Assembly (NCBI GenBank): GCA_016714795.1
Contig: JADKCA010000003.1
Coordinates: forward strand, 248,001 to 312,000
From: Sphingomonadales bacterium
GTDB taxonomy: Bacteria > Pseudomonadota > Alphaproteobacteria > Sphingomonadales > Sphingomonadaceae
Length of the DNA stretch: 64,000 nucleotides
Direction: 5' to 3'
Shown here: positions 23,979 to 33,898 of the stretch, piece after piece
Layout: each line of letters starts with the position of its first letter
Numbering within the stretch: position 1 is the first letter of the stretch
The notes under the pieces: model-generated
Told to the model about the DNA's origin: nothing
Seen by the model: the letters and a program-made list of their open reading frames with translations, nothing else
The model's database searches: none
Made by a program: the position numbers and the translations under genes

Positions 23979-26969
23979 CTACCAGGCGAATGTCATCCCC
24001 ACGCGCCCGCCGGTTGAGCCCTTGACCGTCGATCCGGCAACGCCCGCGTTGATATAGACATGGCTGCCGGCCTTGGTGACGATCTGGCCGGAAAAGCCCT
24101 GCTGCCCGCGATAGGTGGAAAGGTTGAACGACATGGACATTTTCGCGTCCGCCGGAAGGATCGTGCCGCCCAGCGCCATGGCCGCCGCAATGCCGCCATT
24201 GGCCGCGCGGTTGTTGGCATCCACGCGCTGATTGAGATTGCCCACCAGCCCTTCCAGAGAGGTCAACCGGCTGTTTTGCTGCACGTCCAGCGCTTGCAAG
24301 GCGTTGATGGCCGTCGCTTGCGACGCAATGGCAGAGCTGTTCGCGGCAATCGCCTGACGGACAGAGGGATCGCGCCCCAGCGTGCCGCTGGCGTCCACCG
24401 TCACCACATCGGTCGGCCCAGTCTGCGCCGCAGTGCTGGCGGCCACATCCCCGACCGTCACAGAGCTGCCCGCGCCGCCCAGCACGACCTGATTGGCCCG
24501 CGAGGCGCTGGCATCGGCACCGATGGCGACCGACTTGGCGGCGGTCGCCCTGGCATTCTCGCCCAGCGCAATCGCTCCCGCCGCGCTCGCATTGGCCTTG
24601 TTGCCCAAGGCGATGGCTGACTGGCCATTGGCGACCGACTGACTGCCAAGTGCCACGCTGCCATCTCCAGTGGCAGTGTTGTCCGCGCCCATCGCCACCG
24701 CACCGGTGCCCGTGGCATTGTTGGGATCACCAATGGCGACCGCCCCATTGCCAGACGCACGGTTGCCAAAGCCGATGGCTACCGCCTTCTGGAAGATTGA
24801 CGAATTATTGCCGATGGCCACGCCCAGCGGAGTCAGGCTGATACCCCGTCCGCTATTCCCCGTTGTCTGGTTGGAAGACCCCCCTTCGCCTATCACCAAT
24901 TGCCCTCCACTGAGCACGAAACCGGGGCCGGGCAGCTGGATCTGACCGCCCCCGAAATTGGCATCGCCGCCAAAGGCAATCTGTGAATCGGTGATCAGCA
25001 AGGCGGGGTCCGTCATCGAAAACTGACCGCCCCCGAAATCAAACTGGCCTTCGCTGCCCAGCAAGAGCCCGCCGGATTCAACCGCGAGCGATGGCGACGA
25101 CAAGCTCAGCAAGCCGCTCAACCGCAATGCACTGTTGCCCAGCTTGATCGGCCCGCCCGGCGTGACGCCAGACACGCTCGCGACCGCAGCGTTCAGTTGC
25201 CCCAGATTGACAGCATCAGTGAGGTTCACAGCTGCAGCGACGTTGACGATTCGGCGCTCGGAGCCCGCAGAGCCGACTGAGACTGTCCGCCCTGCATTGG
25301 CGACGGAGCCGCTTCCCAATGCGACCGAATCATTGGCGGACGCCGATGAATTCTGGCCAAGGGCGAGTGCACGAGCGCCACCCGCGGTTGCATCATCCCC
25401 GATCGCGATGGAATGAACCCCTGATGCAGTGGCACCGACTGCGTTCTCATTGCCGTCGCCGCCCAATGCAACGGAGCCCGCCCCGGTTGCGACTGCCCTG
25501 TCACCCAAAGCGGTTGCATGAGCCGCATTTGACTTGGCCTCGCGCCCAACCGCCGTGCCGTCAAAATCGGTGCTCGCCGCCGCAAAGCCGACTGCCGTGC
25601 TCAGCGTCCCAGACGCGTTCGCATAGGCACCGTATGCCGCAGCATAGCTTCCCGTCGCTTCAGCGTGCGTGCCGACGCCCACAGAATAGAGCCCCGAAGC
25701 GACGGACGAGGTGCCGAGTGCCGTGGCCTCTTCACCCGACGCTCCTGCTTCTGTGCCCAACGCAATCGCCCGCGCGCCATCAGCCAAGGCGTCATCGCCG
25801 ACCGCGATCGAGAGTGGTCCGTTCGCTCTGGCACCAATATTATTCTCATTGTTATCGCCGCCGAGCGCAATGGAGCCCGCCCCGGTTGCGGCTGCCCGGT
25901 CGCCCAAAGCGGTTGCGTGAGCCGCATTTGACTTGGCCTCACGTCCAACCGCTGTTCCATTGAACTCGGTGCTTGCCGCTGCAAAGCCGATTGCGGTGCT
26001 CAGCGTCCCAGACGCATTCGCATAGGCACCATAGGCTGCGGCGTAATCGCCCGCTGCTTCGGTGTGCGTGCCGACGCCCACGGCATAGAGCCCCGTCGCG
26101 ATGGACGACGTGCCGAGTGCAGTCGCCTCCTCGCCCGACGCCCCCGCTCCTGTACCCAGCGCAATCGCCCGTGCACCATCGGCCAGAGCATCATCGCCGA
26201 CGGCGATCGAAAGTGGTCCGTTTGCGATAGCCCCGGACAGATTGTCATTGCCATCGCCGCCAATGGCAATCGATCCCACGCCTGAGGCTCTGCTCCGGTC
26301 TCCCAATGCAGTGGCATGGGTGGCAATGGCGCGCGCGCTGCGGCCGACCGCCGTCGCGCCGAAATCCGTGCTGGAGGCAGATGTGCCCAAGGCCACGCTG
26401 AGGCCGCCGCTGCTGTTCGCATTGGCCCCCAGTGCCACGCCCTGTTCCCCGCCGCTGTTTGCCCCCGACCCGATGGCGATGGAATCCCCGCCTGTGGCCT
26501 TGGTGGGCGTGGACAGATCAAGCGAAGCCGTCTTTGCGCCGCCAATCGCGATATTTCCGCTGGTTTGCGCGCCCGGCGAGACGGTGGACGCCTGCCCGCC
26601 TATGGCTATGTCGCCCGCTCCCGCCGCCCGACTATTGCCGCCAGCTGCCACGCTCTGCACATCACCTGATTGCGCGCCGTTGCCGATGGCGATCCCGTTC
26701 ACACCACTGCCTTGCGCGCCATTGCCCAGGGCTGTCGCGCCATCGGCAGAGGCGATGGCGGTGTCCCCCAATGCCGTGGCACCCGTGCCCGTTACGGCAG
26801 ATCCATCACCACATTTCAGCGTGTCAAACAGCGCGTCGATCGTGCAGACTGGTGCCGCCCCACCCGGTCCGGTGGGGATAATCTGCGCAGCAACCGGCAT
26901 TGCGAGCGCCAAGGCCATGAGGCTGGAACTCATCAACATCAGCGGGCGGGTGGGGATGATGGTTGTCAT
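23979..26969 (-). CDS. YadA-like trimeric autotransporter adhesin
   Basis: A 996-residue type Vc secreted surface protein. It has a Sec signal peptide (MLMSSSLMALALAMPVAAQ) and a long head of collagen-like left-handed beta-roll repeats (AxAxG motifs such as IAIGNGAQ, ATALGDRA). These are followed by neck/stalk segments (VNLTDAVNLGQLNAAV) and a C-terminal YadA anchor beginning near LDVQQNSRLTSLEGLVGNLN, ending with the aromatic FAW expected for outer-membrane insertion. The head contains three copies of a 133-residue unit. It is divergent from a LuxR-type regulator. Likely role: adhesion or autoaggregation. Confidence 0.92.
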   Translation of the reverse strand: MTTIIPTRPLMLMSSSLMALALAMPVAAQIIPTGPGGAAPVCTIDALFDTLKCGDGSAVTGTGATALGDTAIASADGATALGNGAQGSGVNGIAIGNGAQSGDVQSVAAGGNSRAAGAGDIAIGGQASTVSPGAQTSGNIAIGGAKTASLDLSTPTKATGGDSIAIGSGANSGGEQGVALGANANSSGGLSVALGTSASSTDFGATAVGRSARAIATHATALGDRSRASGVGSIAIGGDGNDNLSGAIANGPLSIAVGDDALADGARAIALGTGAGASGEEATALGTSSIATGLYAVGVGTHTEAAGDYAAAYGAYANASGTLSTAIGFAAASTEFNGTAVGREAKSNAAHATALGDRAAATGAGSIALGGDNNENNIGARANGPLSIAVGDDALADGARAIALGTEAGASGEEATALGTSSVASGLYSVGVGTHAEATGSYAAAYGAYANASGTLSTAVGFAAASTDFDGTAVGREAKSNAAHATALGDRAVATGAGSVALGGDGNENAVGATASGVHSIAIGDDATAGGARALALGQNSSASANDSVALGSGSVANAGRTVSVGSAGSERRIVNVAAAVNLTDAVNLGQLNAAVASVSGVTPGGPIKLGNSALRLSGLLSLSSPSLAVESGGLLLGSEGQFDFGGGQFSMTDPALLITDSQIAFGGDANFGGGQIQLPGPGFVLSGGQLVIGEGGSSNQTTGNSGRGISLTPLGVAIGNNSSIFQKAVAIGFGNRASGNGAVAIGDPNNATGTGAVAMGADNTATGDGSVALGSQSVANGQSAIALGNKANASAAGAIALGENARATAAKSVAIGADASASRANQVVLGGAGSSVTVGDVAASTAAQTGPTDVVTVDASGTLGRDPSVRQAIAANSSAIASQATAINALQALDVQQNSRLTSLEGLVGNLNQRVDANNRAANGGIAAAMALGGTILPADAKMSMSFNLSTYRGQQGFSGQIVTKAGSHVYINAGVAGSTVKGSTGGRVGMTFAW
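25350..26353 (-). repeat. 399-bp (133-aa) repeats in adhesin head
   Basis: The segment around the GTAVGR codons recurs at 26353, 25954 and 25555, exactly 399 bp apart. The later two copies are nearly identical at DNA level (GTAVGREAKSNAAHATALGD), the first is more diverged, and the third is partial, fading near 25350. The in-frame 133-codon unit can expand or contract by recombination to change head length. Confidence 0.8.
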
Positions 26970-27139
26970 TGCGCTCTATTCCCTTGGTATTCGGCGGGTT
27001 TATCCCCCACGTCTCCAGCTCCATCGTCCAGATTCAGGCTTGAAACTGCTCCCGAAAGAGAGCAATTTGCAGGTTCGCGGTCGCAGCGAAGAGAGAGCGG
27101 ACACAGAGCCGCCTTTTCCCGCGAAACAGGGAGTGATCT

Positions 27140-28189
27140 GTGCGACCGTCCGCTGCCATCCAGCATATCAGGCATATTGCCGCCCAAGGCCTGCCGCCTT
27201 TGATGGCCGTCCCCGCAATGGTGGATGCTTTGGAAGAGTTGGTGCCCGCGCGCACGCGGACGTTCGTCTGGCTCGACAAACAAGGCTACACCACCAGCCT
27301 GTATGAACGCGAACCCATCCCCGACGCGCTCGATGCATTCAATCTGGCCACGGCTGAACTTGTCGCACGCGGAGAGCCATCCGTGATTGATCTGGCCACA
27401 GCCCCCGATGAATTCGGCGGGTGGCGGCGGTTCCTGCACCATCCCCTGTGGGACCGCTCGGTCATGAAGAATGAGCTGTTTCGCCCCTATGGCATCGGCA
27501 ACAATCTGGATTTCCCGCTGCGGGATCGCGGCCAGACCCGCGCCCTGCTTGCCATCTGCCGGGAACCTGGATCACGCGCATTCACGCGCGCCGAGGTGGA
27601 AGCCGTTCTCACGCTGCGCCCGCACTTCCTCTATGCCATGCAGGCTCCGGAAACCCTGGCGCTGGCTTGCGAGAAAGGCGGAGACGTGGCCTTGGCGCTC
27701 ATCGGTGATGACGGGACTGTGTGCGATGCGAGTGCAGAAGCGCGCTTCCTGATGTATCAGCTCTGTTGCGGGCCGAATGGCAATGCCCCGGTACTGGCGC
27801 GGCGTGCTCCCCCGGCTGTCCGTGACATCATCTCCCGGCTGAGCGTCCATGAAAGCGCGCCGCGCCATGATCCCCCCACCCGCGACGTCCGCACGGCGTG
27901 GGGCAGCATCCGCATCACCGCACATATGCGCGCCACGTCCGGCGAAACCGTGGTGACACTGCAACGGTTCTTGCCCAAGGCCATGGCGCGGCTGGATCGG
28001 TTGCGCCAGCTCGACCTTTCCCCACGCGAGCGCGAGGTCGCCTTTGCCATGGGCGCGCTGGGCAGCGGCGACGAGATAGCCAGCACCATGGGCCTGACAA
28101 TCGGAGCTTACCGCCAAATGGCGAAACGCATCTATAGTCGTCTGGGTGTCACCGGCCGAGACGGCGTGAGGCAGTTGCTCGATTCCTAA
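27140..28189 (+). CDS. LuxR-type HTH transcriptional regulator
   Basis: A 349-residue protein with a C-terminal LuxR helix-turn-helix (LSPREREVAFAMGALGSGDE then GAYRQMAKRIYSRLGVTGRD, about 290-345). An N-terminal sensory region (about 1-280) has no clear domain. Start is GTG 27140. It is divergent from the trimeric autotransporter gene, with 170 bp between, so it is the best candidate regulator of that adhesin. Its stop overlaps the stop of the convergent REDY-like gene. Confidence 0.82.
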   Translation: MRPSAAIQHIRHIAAQGLPPLMAVPAMVDALEELVPARTRTFVWLDKQGYTTSLYEREPIPDALDAFNLATAELVARGEPSVIDLATAPDEFGGWRRFLHHPLWDRSVMKNELFRPYGIGNNLDFPLRDRGQTRALLAICREPGSRAFTRAEVEAVLTLRPHFLYAMQAPETLALACEKGGDVALALIGDDGTVCDASAEARFLMYQLCCGPNGNAPVLARRAPPAVRDIISRLSVHESAPRHDPPTRDVRTAWGSIRITAHMRATSGETVVTLQRFLPKAMARLDRLRQLDLSPREREVAFAMGALGSGDEIASTMGLTIGAYRQMAKRIYSRLGVTGRDGVRQLLDS

Positions 28190-28497
28190 ACCGCTTCGGC
28201 GATCAGGAATTCCGGTGCCTCGGCAAAGCCCATAAAGGCACCCATGATCGTCTGCACAGTCTCCCCCGTCATGTCCTCGCTCGTAAAGGCCGCCAGATCG
28301 GTGATGTCAAACAGCTCGACATAGTCGCACGATGGGGCGGACTCTCCCATCAGCGTTCCGGTCACGCGGAAGGTTTCGAAGCTGGCCACGCGGGTCAGGC
28401 TGCGCATGGCGGGCTGATCCACCGTTTTAACCCAGGTTTCAAAGTCAGCGGGTGAAACACCGTCTTTGAGGCGGTAAATCAGGATCAGGCGGGACAT
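28186..28497 (-). CDS. REDY/HapK-like protein
   Basis: A 103-residue soluble dimeric alpha-beta barrel-like protein. The N terminus SRLILIYRLKDGVSPADFET, then YVELFDITDLAAFTSEDMTG and a C-terminal PEFLIAEAV, fit the REDY-like HapK family. ATG 28497 is used instead of the longer frame to 28539. Its cellular role is unknown; the founding member is in a prodigiosin cluster, but no such cluster is here. Its stop overlaps the LuxR gene stop (28186-28189). Confidence 0.65.
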   Translation of the reverse strand: MSRLILIYRLKDGVSPADFETWVKTVDQPAMRSLTRVASFETFRVTGTLMGESAPSCDYVELFDITDLAAFTSEDMTGETVQTIMGAFMGFAEAPEFLIAEAV

Positions 28498-28562
28498 GGT
28501 CGGTCTCCTTCGAATGGATAGCCAGATTGATCGCAGCAAGCCCGGCAGGTGTCTTGGAGATT

Positions 28563-29651
28563 TCAGTCAGCGCGCAACCGCCAGCGTCGATAGCCCGTGA
28601 TGAACAGGATCAGCGGCACCAGCCCGGCCAACACTGTCAAAATACGCGTCACGAGTCCGCCGAAGCTGCCATCATGCAGCGCGTGCAGCCAGTTATTGAC
28701 CACGCCCGACGCATTGGCATTCCGCGTGTCGCTGACGGCCAGCAGCGTTCCCTTATACTGGTCCACCCAGACAAAACTGTGAGGAAAGCGCGCACTGGGA
28801 TCGCCGGGGGTCTGCATCCGGATGCGGAACGCGCCTTCGCCGGGTCCGGGCACTTCCACCCAAGTGATGCGCGCTTGCGGAAGCGCCTTATGCGCCACCG
28901 CCATCGCATGAGACACGGAGACCGGGGTGCCCTCCCACGCGGAAGAGGCCGGGTGCGGCATCGGCTGAACCGGCGCAAGCACCGCCGCCAGCACGGCGTC
29001 ACTCTCGTCCGGCAGTTCGAGCATCACACCGGTCACCGTCAGGATCAGCAGCAAAGGGAGGCCCCAAAGCCCGCTCAGTTTGTGCTGATCGCGCCAGCGC
29101 CGCGAGTTTCCGGCCTCACTCTTGTAGCGCAGCGCCTTGCGCCAGCTGCCGCGCGGCCACCACGCCCACAGTCCGGTGACGAGCAGCACGAACAGCACAA
29201 TCCCCGCATAGCCCAGCACCACCGCGCCGGTCTTTCCCACCAGCAGGCGATAATGCAGGTCGTAGAGGAAGGTCATGACAGTCTCGCCCCAATAGGTGCG
29301 GCGCAGCACGCGGCTTCCATCGGGGGAAACCCAGACCAGCATCGGCGCAAAGTCAGCACCTGCCCGTTCGGGCGGGTTGTAGAAGCGGGCAGGAATGACC
29401 CCGCCTTCTCCCGTCATTTCAAACCGCCACGGCCCCGGCTTGGCCGGGTAAGCCGCCCGCACCGTGGCGAGTGCCTTGTCCAGATCCGGCGTGGCCGTCT
29501 CTTCCACCCGGATCTCCGGGTTCAGCAACGCGTCTATCTCCGTGTAGAAGACGAGCACCGAACCCGTGAGCCCCAAGAGTACAAACAGCGCGCCGAGCGA
29601 CAGCCCCAACCAGAGGTGAAGCTGCCGGACAAAGCGGCGAATGCGGGTCAC
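28563..29651 (-). CDS. PepSY-associated TM protein of iron/metal uptake
   Basis: A 362-residue inner-membrane protein with four transmembrane helices (LWLGLSLGALFVLLGLTGSV, VVLGYAGIVLFVLLVTGLWA, GLPLLLILTVTGVMLEL, LTVLAGLVPLILFITGY) and large periplasmic PepSY-like regions. This family (FpvG/PiuB-like) is linked to siderophore iron release or reduction. Start GTG 29651 overlaps the upstream TonB-receptor stop (29648-29650), so it belongs to that operon and probably handles what the receptors import. Confidence 0.85.
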   Translation of the reverse strand: MTRIRRFVRQLHLWLGLSLGALFVLLGLTGSVLVFYTEIDALLNPEIRVEETATPDLDKALATVRAAYPAKPGPWRFEMTGEGGVIPARFYNPPERAGADFAPMLVWVSPDGSRVLRRTYWGETVMTFLYDLHYRLLVGKTGAVVLGYAGIVLFVLLVTGLWAWWPRGSWRKALRYKSEAGNSRRWRDQHKLSGLWGLPLLLILTVTGVMLELPDESDAVLAAVLAPVQPMPHPASSAWEGTPVSVSHAMAVAHKALPQARITWVEVPGPGEGAFRIRMQTPGDPSARFPHSFVWVDQYKGTLLAVSDTRNANASGVVNNWLHALHDGSFGGLVTRILTVLAGLVPLILFITGYRRWRLRAD

Positions 29652-31744
29652 TGCATCTCCCAGCGCAAGCGAATAAAGGCAGAGCGTCCCGCCCCCGGCA
29701 ACCGCGCGCCAAGCGCCACGTCTGACCCGGATATGCGGTTATACCCCGCCAGATGCTCGACATAATGCTTGTCGAACACATTCTCGATTCCGGCATCGAG
29801 CCGCAGCCCATCGCGGATGATCCAATGGCCGAACAGGTTGACCAGAGCATAGCCTTTAGACGCGGCTTCGCTGTTCGCGGCGGACACATTGCGCTGCCGC
29901 GCCACGGACTGCCCTTCCAGCGAGAGCGACCAGCGGCTGGCCTCATAGCTGAGCGCCAGCCGCGCCGTAGCCGGCGCCATGCGATAAAGGTTGTCCGCTA
30001 CATCACGGCGCTTTCCCCGCACATAAGAGGCGACGCCATCCACGCGCAGCGGCCCGGCCAGCGCCGCGCCAAAGGCAATGTCCGCCCCGTAGAGCTTCGC
30101 ATCGACATTGGCGAAGCGCAGCGGCGTGGCGTCGCCGGATGCGGCCGAGACCATCTCCACCGGCGTATCGAGCACACCCGGCGTCGCGTCAAAGGGCACG
30201 CCCTGGATGAAATCGTCTATCTGCCGCCAGAACAAGACGGGCCGCGCATAGGCGCGGTCTCCCTTCCAGTCGAAACCCAGTTCGGCAAGCCATGCCTTCT
30301 CAACCTTGATCTGCGGGTTGCCAACATAGATATTGCCATCCGCCAAGCCACCACTGGCTTCTGTTGGGAGCCAGGAAAAGCGCTCGACCAGACTGGGCAC
30401 GCGCGTTTTGTGAGCCAAAGTCAGACGCGGCGTGATGTTGCCCATTTCTGCCCACAAGCGCAGCGCGCCATCCACGCTGGTGCCAGACCAGTCCCGATCC
30501 GCCCTGCCAAACGCCACGCCCAGATTAGTCGGCCCGGCAGGTACGCCCGGCCCGGTGCGCGGAACGCCCGTCTTTGCGCCATGCCGATCCGCGCGCACAC
30601 CCAGTTCTGCCTGAACCGCGCCCAGTGCGGTGCGCCCCTCGATGAAGCCGCCGATCCGATCCTGTTTTGCCCGGTCCAGTGGGTGAATGAAAAAGGCCGG
30701 AGCCAGCGGATTGTACAGCATGAACCCTTTATCGATCAGTTCCACATCGCCACCCACGCGAACATGCTGATCTTCCGAACCGAAGCGCAGCGAAACATCG
30801 GCTCCCATCGTATCGGCGTAAGTGTCTGACTGGCGCGTGGCCGCAGCAGAGGCGACGGGACGCAGCGCGAAATTGTTCATCCGGTGCTTCACGCCGGTAT
30901 AATTGGCGTGCGCCTCCAGCCGGATTCCGTCCGCCATATCTCCTTCAAAGCCGATTCTTGCGAAATCGGTGTGGAAATAGATGATGTCCATAGCAAAGGG
31001 CGGATTGCCCGACTTGCCAGTGTCCTGCCGCCGATAGTCCAAGCTGAATTCGCCCTGCCCGGCGCGAAATCCGGCATGAATGCCAAGGACCGCGCGATTG
31101 AACGATGTGGAGCCGATCCGTCCGCCGGGGAAACGCATATCGTCGCCCTTTTCCCACGATCCTATCACACCGAAGCGCCAGCGATCATTCGCGAGCCCCG
31201 CCATGCCGCCAAGCGCCACGCTGTCATCCACGCTGCGATACTGTGCAGAGACGTCCAGTTGGGGAGCCAGCCTGCCCGCTTCCGCGAACCGGGCTTGCTT
31301 CAGGATGGTGTTGACGCCACCACCCAATCCCGGCCCGTCGCGCACGGGTGAGATACCGCGAGAGATCTCGACCCGGTCTATCAGCGCCATCGGTGCATAG
31401 TGCATCGCCGGGTCCATCGCGTTGGGGCCGCCGGTTGCAAAATGCTGGCTGTTGATGCGCAGCAGGATGCGCTCGCCAAACAGGCCGCGCATTTGCACCT
31501 GACCAGAGAGCGTCCCATTATCAACCAGCGCCATGCCCGGCAGGCGCGCGACGAAAGCCGCGCCATCAGGGCCGGTCGCCAACTCCTCCTCCGCCTCTTT
31601 GCCCAATTCGACAGGTGTGGTGCGGGTGCCGGTGACAACGATCAGATCAGGCGCAGTCTCATCCTCGTCTGCGGCCCAGGCGGGGAATGTGACCAGCAAT
31701 GCGGCGGACGCAAAAAGAAAATTTTTCAACGTCTTGGTCTCCAT
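29648..31744 (-). CDS. TonB-dependent outer-membrane receptor
   Basis: A 698-residue receptor with a signal peptide (LFASAALLVTFPAWA). It has a plug domain with TonB-box-like DLIVVTGTRTTP, LLRINSQHFATGGPNAMDPA and VEISRGISPVRDGPGLGGGV, and a 22-strand barrel ending AFIRLRWEMQ. The plug motif GPNAMDP-HY resembles the OprC-like copper/metal receptors more than siderophore receptors, which agrees with the neighbouring DUF2946. ATG 31744 overlaps the preceding receptor's stop by one base. Expression is therefore tied to the frameshifted receptor upstream. Confidence 0.88.
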   Translation of the reverse strand: METKTLKNFLFASAALLVTFPAWAADEDETAPDLIVVTGTRTTPVELGKEAEEELATGPDGAAFVARLPGMALVDNGTLSGQVQMRGLFGERILLRINSQHFATGGPNAMDPAMHYAPMALIDRVEISRGISPVRDGPGLGGGVNTILKQARFAEAGRLAPQLDVSAQYRSVDDSVALGGMAGLANDRWRFGVIGSWEKGDDMRFPGGRIGSTSFNRAVLGIHAGFRAGQGEFSLDYRRQDTGKSGNPPFAMDIIYFHTDFARIGFEGDMADGIRLEAHANYTGVKHRMNNFALRPVASAAATRQSDTYADTMGADVSLRFGSEDQHVRVGGDVELIDKGFMLYNPLAPAFFIHPLDRAKQDRIGGFIEGRTALGAVQAELGVRADRHGAKTGVPRTGPGVPAGPTNLGVAFGRADRDWSGTSVDGALRLWAEMGNITPRLTLAHKTRVPSLVERFSWLPTEASGGLADGNIYVGNPQIKVEKAWLAELGFDWKGDRAYARPVLFWRQIDDFIQGVPFDATPGVLDTPVEMVSAASGDATPLRFANVDAKLYGADIAFGAALAGPLRVDGVASYVRGKRRDVADNLYRMAPATARLALSYEASRWSLSLEGQSVARQRNVSAANSEAASKGYALVNLFGHWIIRDGLRLDAGIENVFDKHYVEHLAGYNRISGSDVALGARLPGAGRSAFIRLRWEMQ

Positions 31745-33755
31745 CAGAATTTCACGCGCACAGCAGCGGTCAGGTTCGTCCCATCCGCCGGGCTGTGCAG
31801 GCTCTGCGCGCCGTCCCACCACACATATTCATAATATTCGTTGGTGAGGTTCTTGGCGGAAAGCGAGACTTCCACCTTTTCGTTGATCTGATAGGCGGCC
31901 TCTGCATTAAGCGTCGCAAAATCGCCCCAACGTCCGCGATTGTTGCTGGTGGTCAGTTCATAATCGGACTGGCCCCCGCCCCAGACCGAGAGGCGCAGCT
32001 TGGGGATGGCGGTGAAATCAACGCCGCCCGAAAACAGCCAATGCGGCACATGGTCAATCTCATTGCCTTTCAGCAACGGCGTTGCCGGATCAGGCGTGGT
32101 GATGTTGGCCTTTTGCCACGCCACGGCCCCCCAGAAGGACAGGCCGTTGACCGGCTTGGCGGACAGCTGCACGTCAATGCCCTTGCGCCGCGTCGCGCCC
32201 AGATTGTCGAAATCGCCAGTCGGATCATTGAGCTTGCGCTTGATCTCTCCAGTTGCGGTCTGCCGCCACGCCGCCAGTCGCCCTTCGAGCGGCCCGCGCT
32301 TGAGCTTGATGCCCGCTTCCCAGCCTTCATTCACAGACGGGTCCAGATCAACCACGCGCGGCGCAATGAGATAAGCGCCGGATTCGGTGCCGATCTGGAA
32401 AGTCTTGCCCCAGTTGCCATAAAGCGTGACGCCCTCCAGCGGAGTGAGCGCCACCGAGAGTTTGGGCTGCCTGATCGTGCCATAATCGTTGGCACGCGCG
32501 GTCGTGTTGTTCAGGCGGTTGGCATAGTTTCCACTGACCCAGTCCCAGCGATAGGCCGGAGTGATCTTGAGCCAGTCGGTCGGCTCCAAGACAGCTTGCA
32601 GATAGACGCCGCCGACAGTGAGCTTCATCTTCTGGTCGCGCGTTTGCGAGGTCGGCACCCGGTTGACAGCGAGGAAGCGGAGCGATTCATTGTCCTGCTT
32701 CTGAATGTCTCCGCCTGCTTCCAGCATCAGGTTCATGCCGCCCAGCATGGCGTGATAATGGACTGCGGCCATCGCCCCCCAATGATCTTCATTCGTCACG
32801 CGGCGCTGCTGCGCGGCCCCGGCGGAGAATTTGACAAAGCGGTCATCGCGGGTGCGGTTGAAATAGGCCTTGGCCATCATGTCCAGATTGTCGCTGAACG
32901 CGGCATCGAAATGGCCGGAGAATTGCTGCAACTTGCGCACGTCGCCATCGGTGGCGTTATAGGCGTTGGTCATGTGCTTGTCGCGACGCGAATCCGCAAA
33001 GGTGAGATAGCCCGGCTCCTGCGCGTTGGATTTGTAATGGCGCGCGATGAACCCCAGACTCACATCATCGCTGAAATTGTAGAACCACTTACCCGCAAGG
33101 CTCAGCCGGTCCAGATCGGCATGATCGCGAAACGCCTTGGATTCGCGATAGGCGACAAGGTAATTCTGGCTGAGCTTGCCGGTTTGATAGCCTGCTGAAA
33201 TCTGCCCTTCATAGGTGGAATAGCTGCCCGCAGAGAGTTTGGCATCAAGATAGGTTCCGCCGATCCGCGTCAGGATATTGGCATTGCCGGCGATGTTGTG
33301 CAGGCCATAACGCGGGTCGGATGTGCCGCGCACCACTTCCACGCCCGCAATGTCGAGCGGGAACACCTGATCGATATAGAACATGTTGCCCGAAGCGACG
33401 TTGGAGGGAACACCATCGATCAGCAGCTTGACCGCGTTGACCTCACCTTCGCCATTAAAGCCACGGAATGCGAACTTGCCGCTGGTTGCCCCCTGATTGA
33501 AGTTGGTGACCAGCACGCCGGGCAGGCGACCGACCAACTCCCACGCATAATTGACGTTGGCATTCTGCGCGCCATCCGGGCCGAGCGTATCCACCGAGGT
33601 GATGACGTTGGCGGAAGAGCCCGCCATGCTCTTGGCGGTGACGACAATCTCGCCGCCAACGGTGAACCCGGTGTCTGATTCTGCGCAAAGGCGGCGGTGG
33701 AGGCGGAAAGGGCGATGAGGCACGCGGCGATGCGCGCAGAGGTGGTGGAAATCAT
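31744..33755 (-). pseudogene. TonB-dependent receptor with N-terminal frameshift
   Basis: The signal peptide (SARIAACLIALSASTAAFAQ) starts at ATG 33755, but it is in a different frame from the mature receptor that begins with SDTGFTVGGEIVVTAKS. One missing G on the coding strand around 33681 would join them as AAFAQESDTG. The rest is intact: plug with GRLPGVLVTNFNQGATSGKF and VVRGTSDPRYG, barrel ending TAAVRVKF. Either a sequencing error or a recent inactivation. If functional, it is a second receptor of the same operon. Confidence 0.8.
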
Positions 33756-33785
33756 GGAGTAACGTCCTGAACTGGAATCTTCATC

Positions 33786-33807
33786 CGTCATTCCCGCGAA
33801 GACGGGA
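33786..33807. repeat. REP-like palindrome
   Basis: The sequence around TTCCCGCGAAGACGGGA forms an imperfect stem in the gap between the DUF2946 gene and the receptor. Related short stems occur at 39191-39220 and 49676-49770, and this type is common as intergenic REP sequence. Confidence 0.6.
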
Positions 33808-33898
33808 GTCACTGTCCGGGGCAATGCACGCCCGTACAACGGCCCCTGCCTGCGCGGGGGCGACGCAAGGTGAAAGGCGAACCAAAATCTGGCCGGGT

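Noticed and set aside
25555..26353. CRISPR or tandem satellite array
   Set aside because: The repeats are in-frame coding units of an adhesin at 399-bp period with no spacers.
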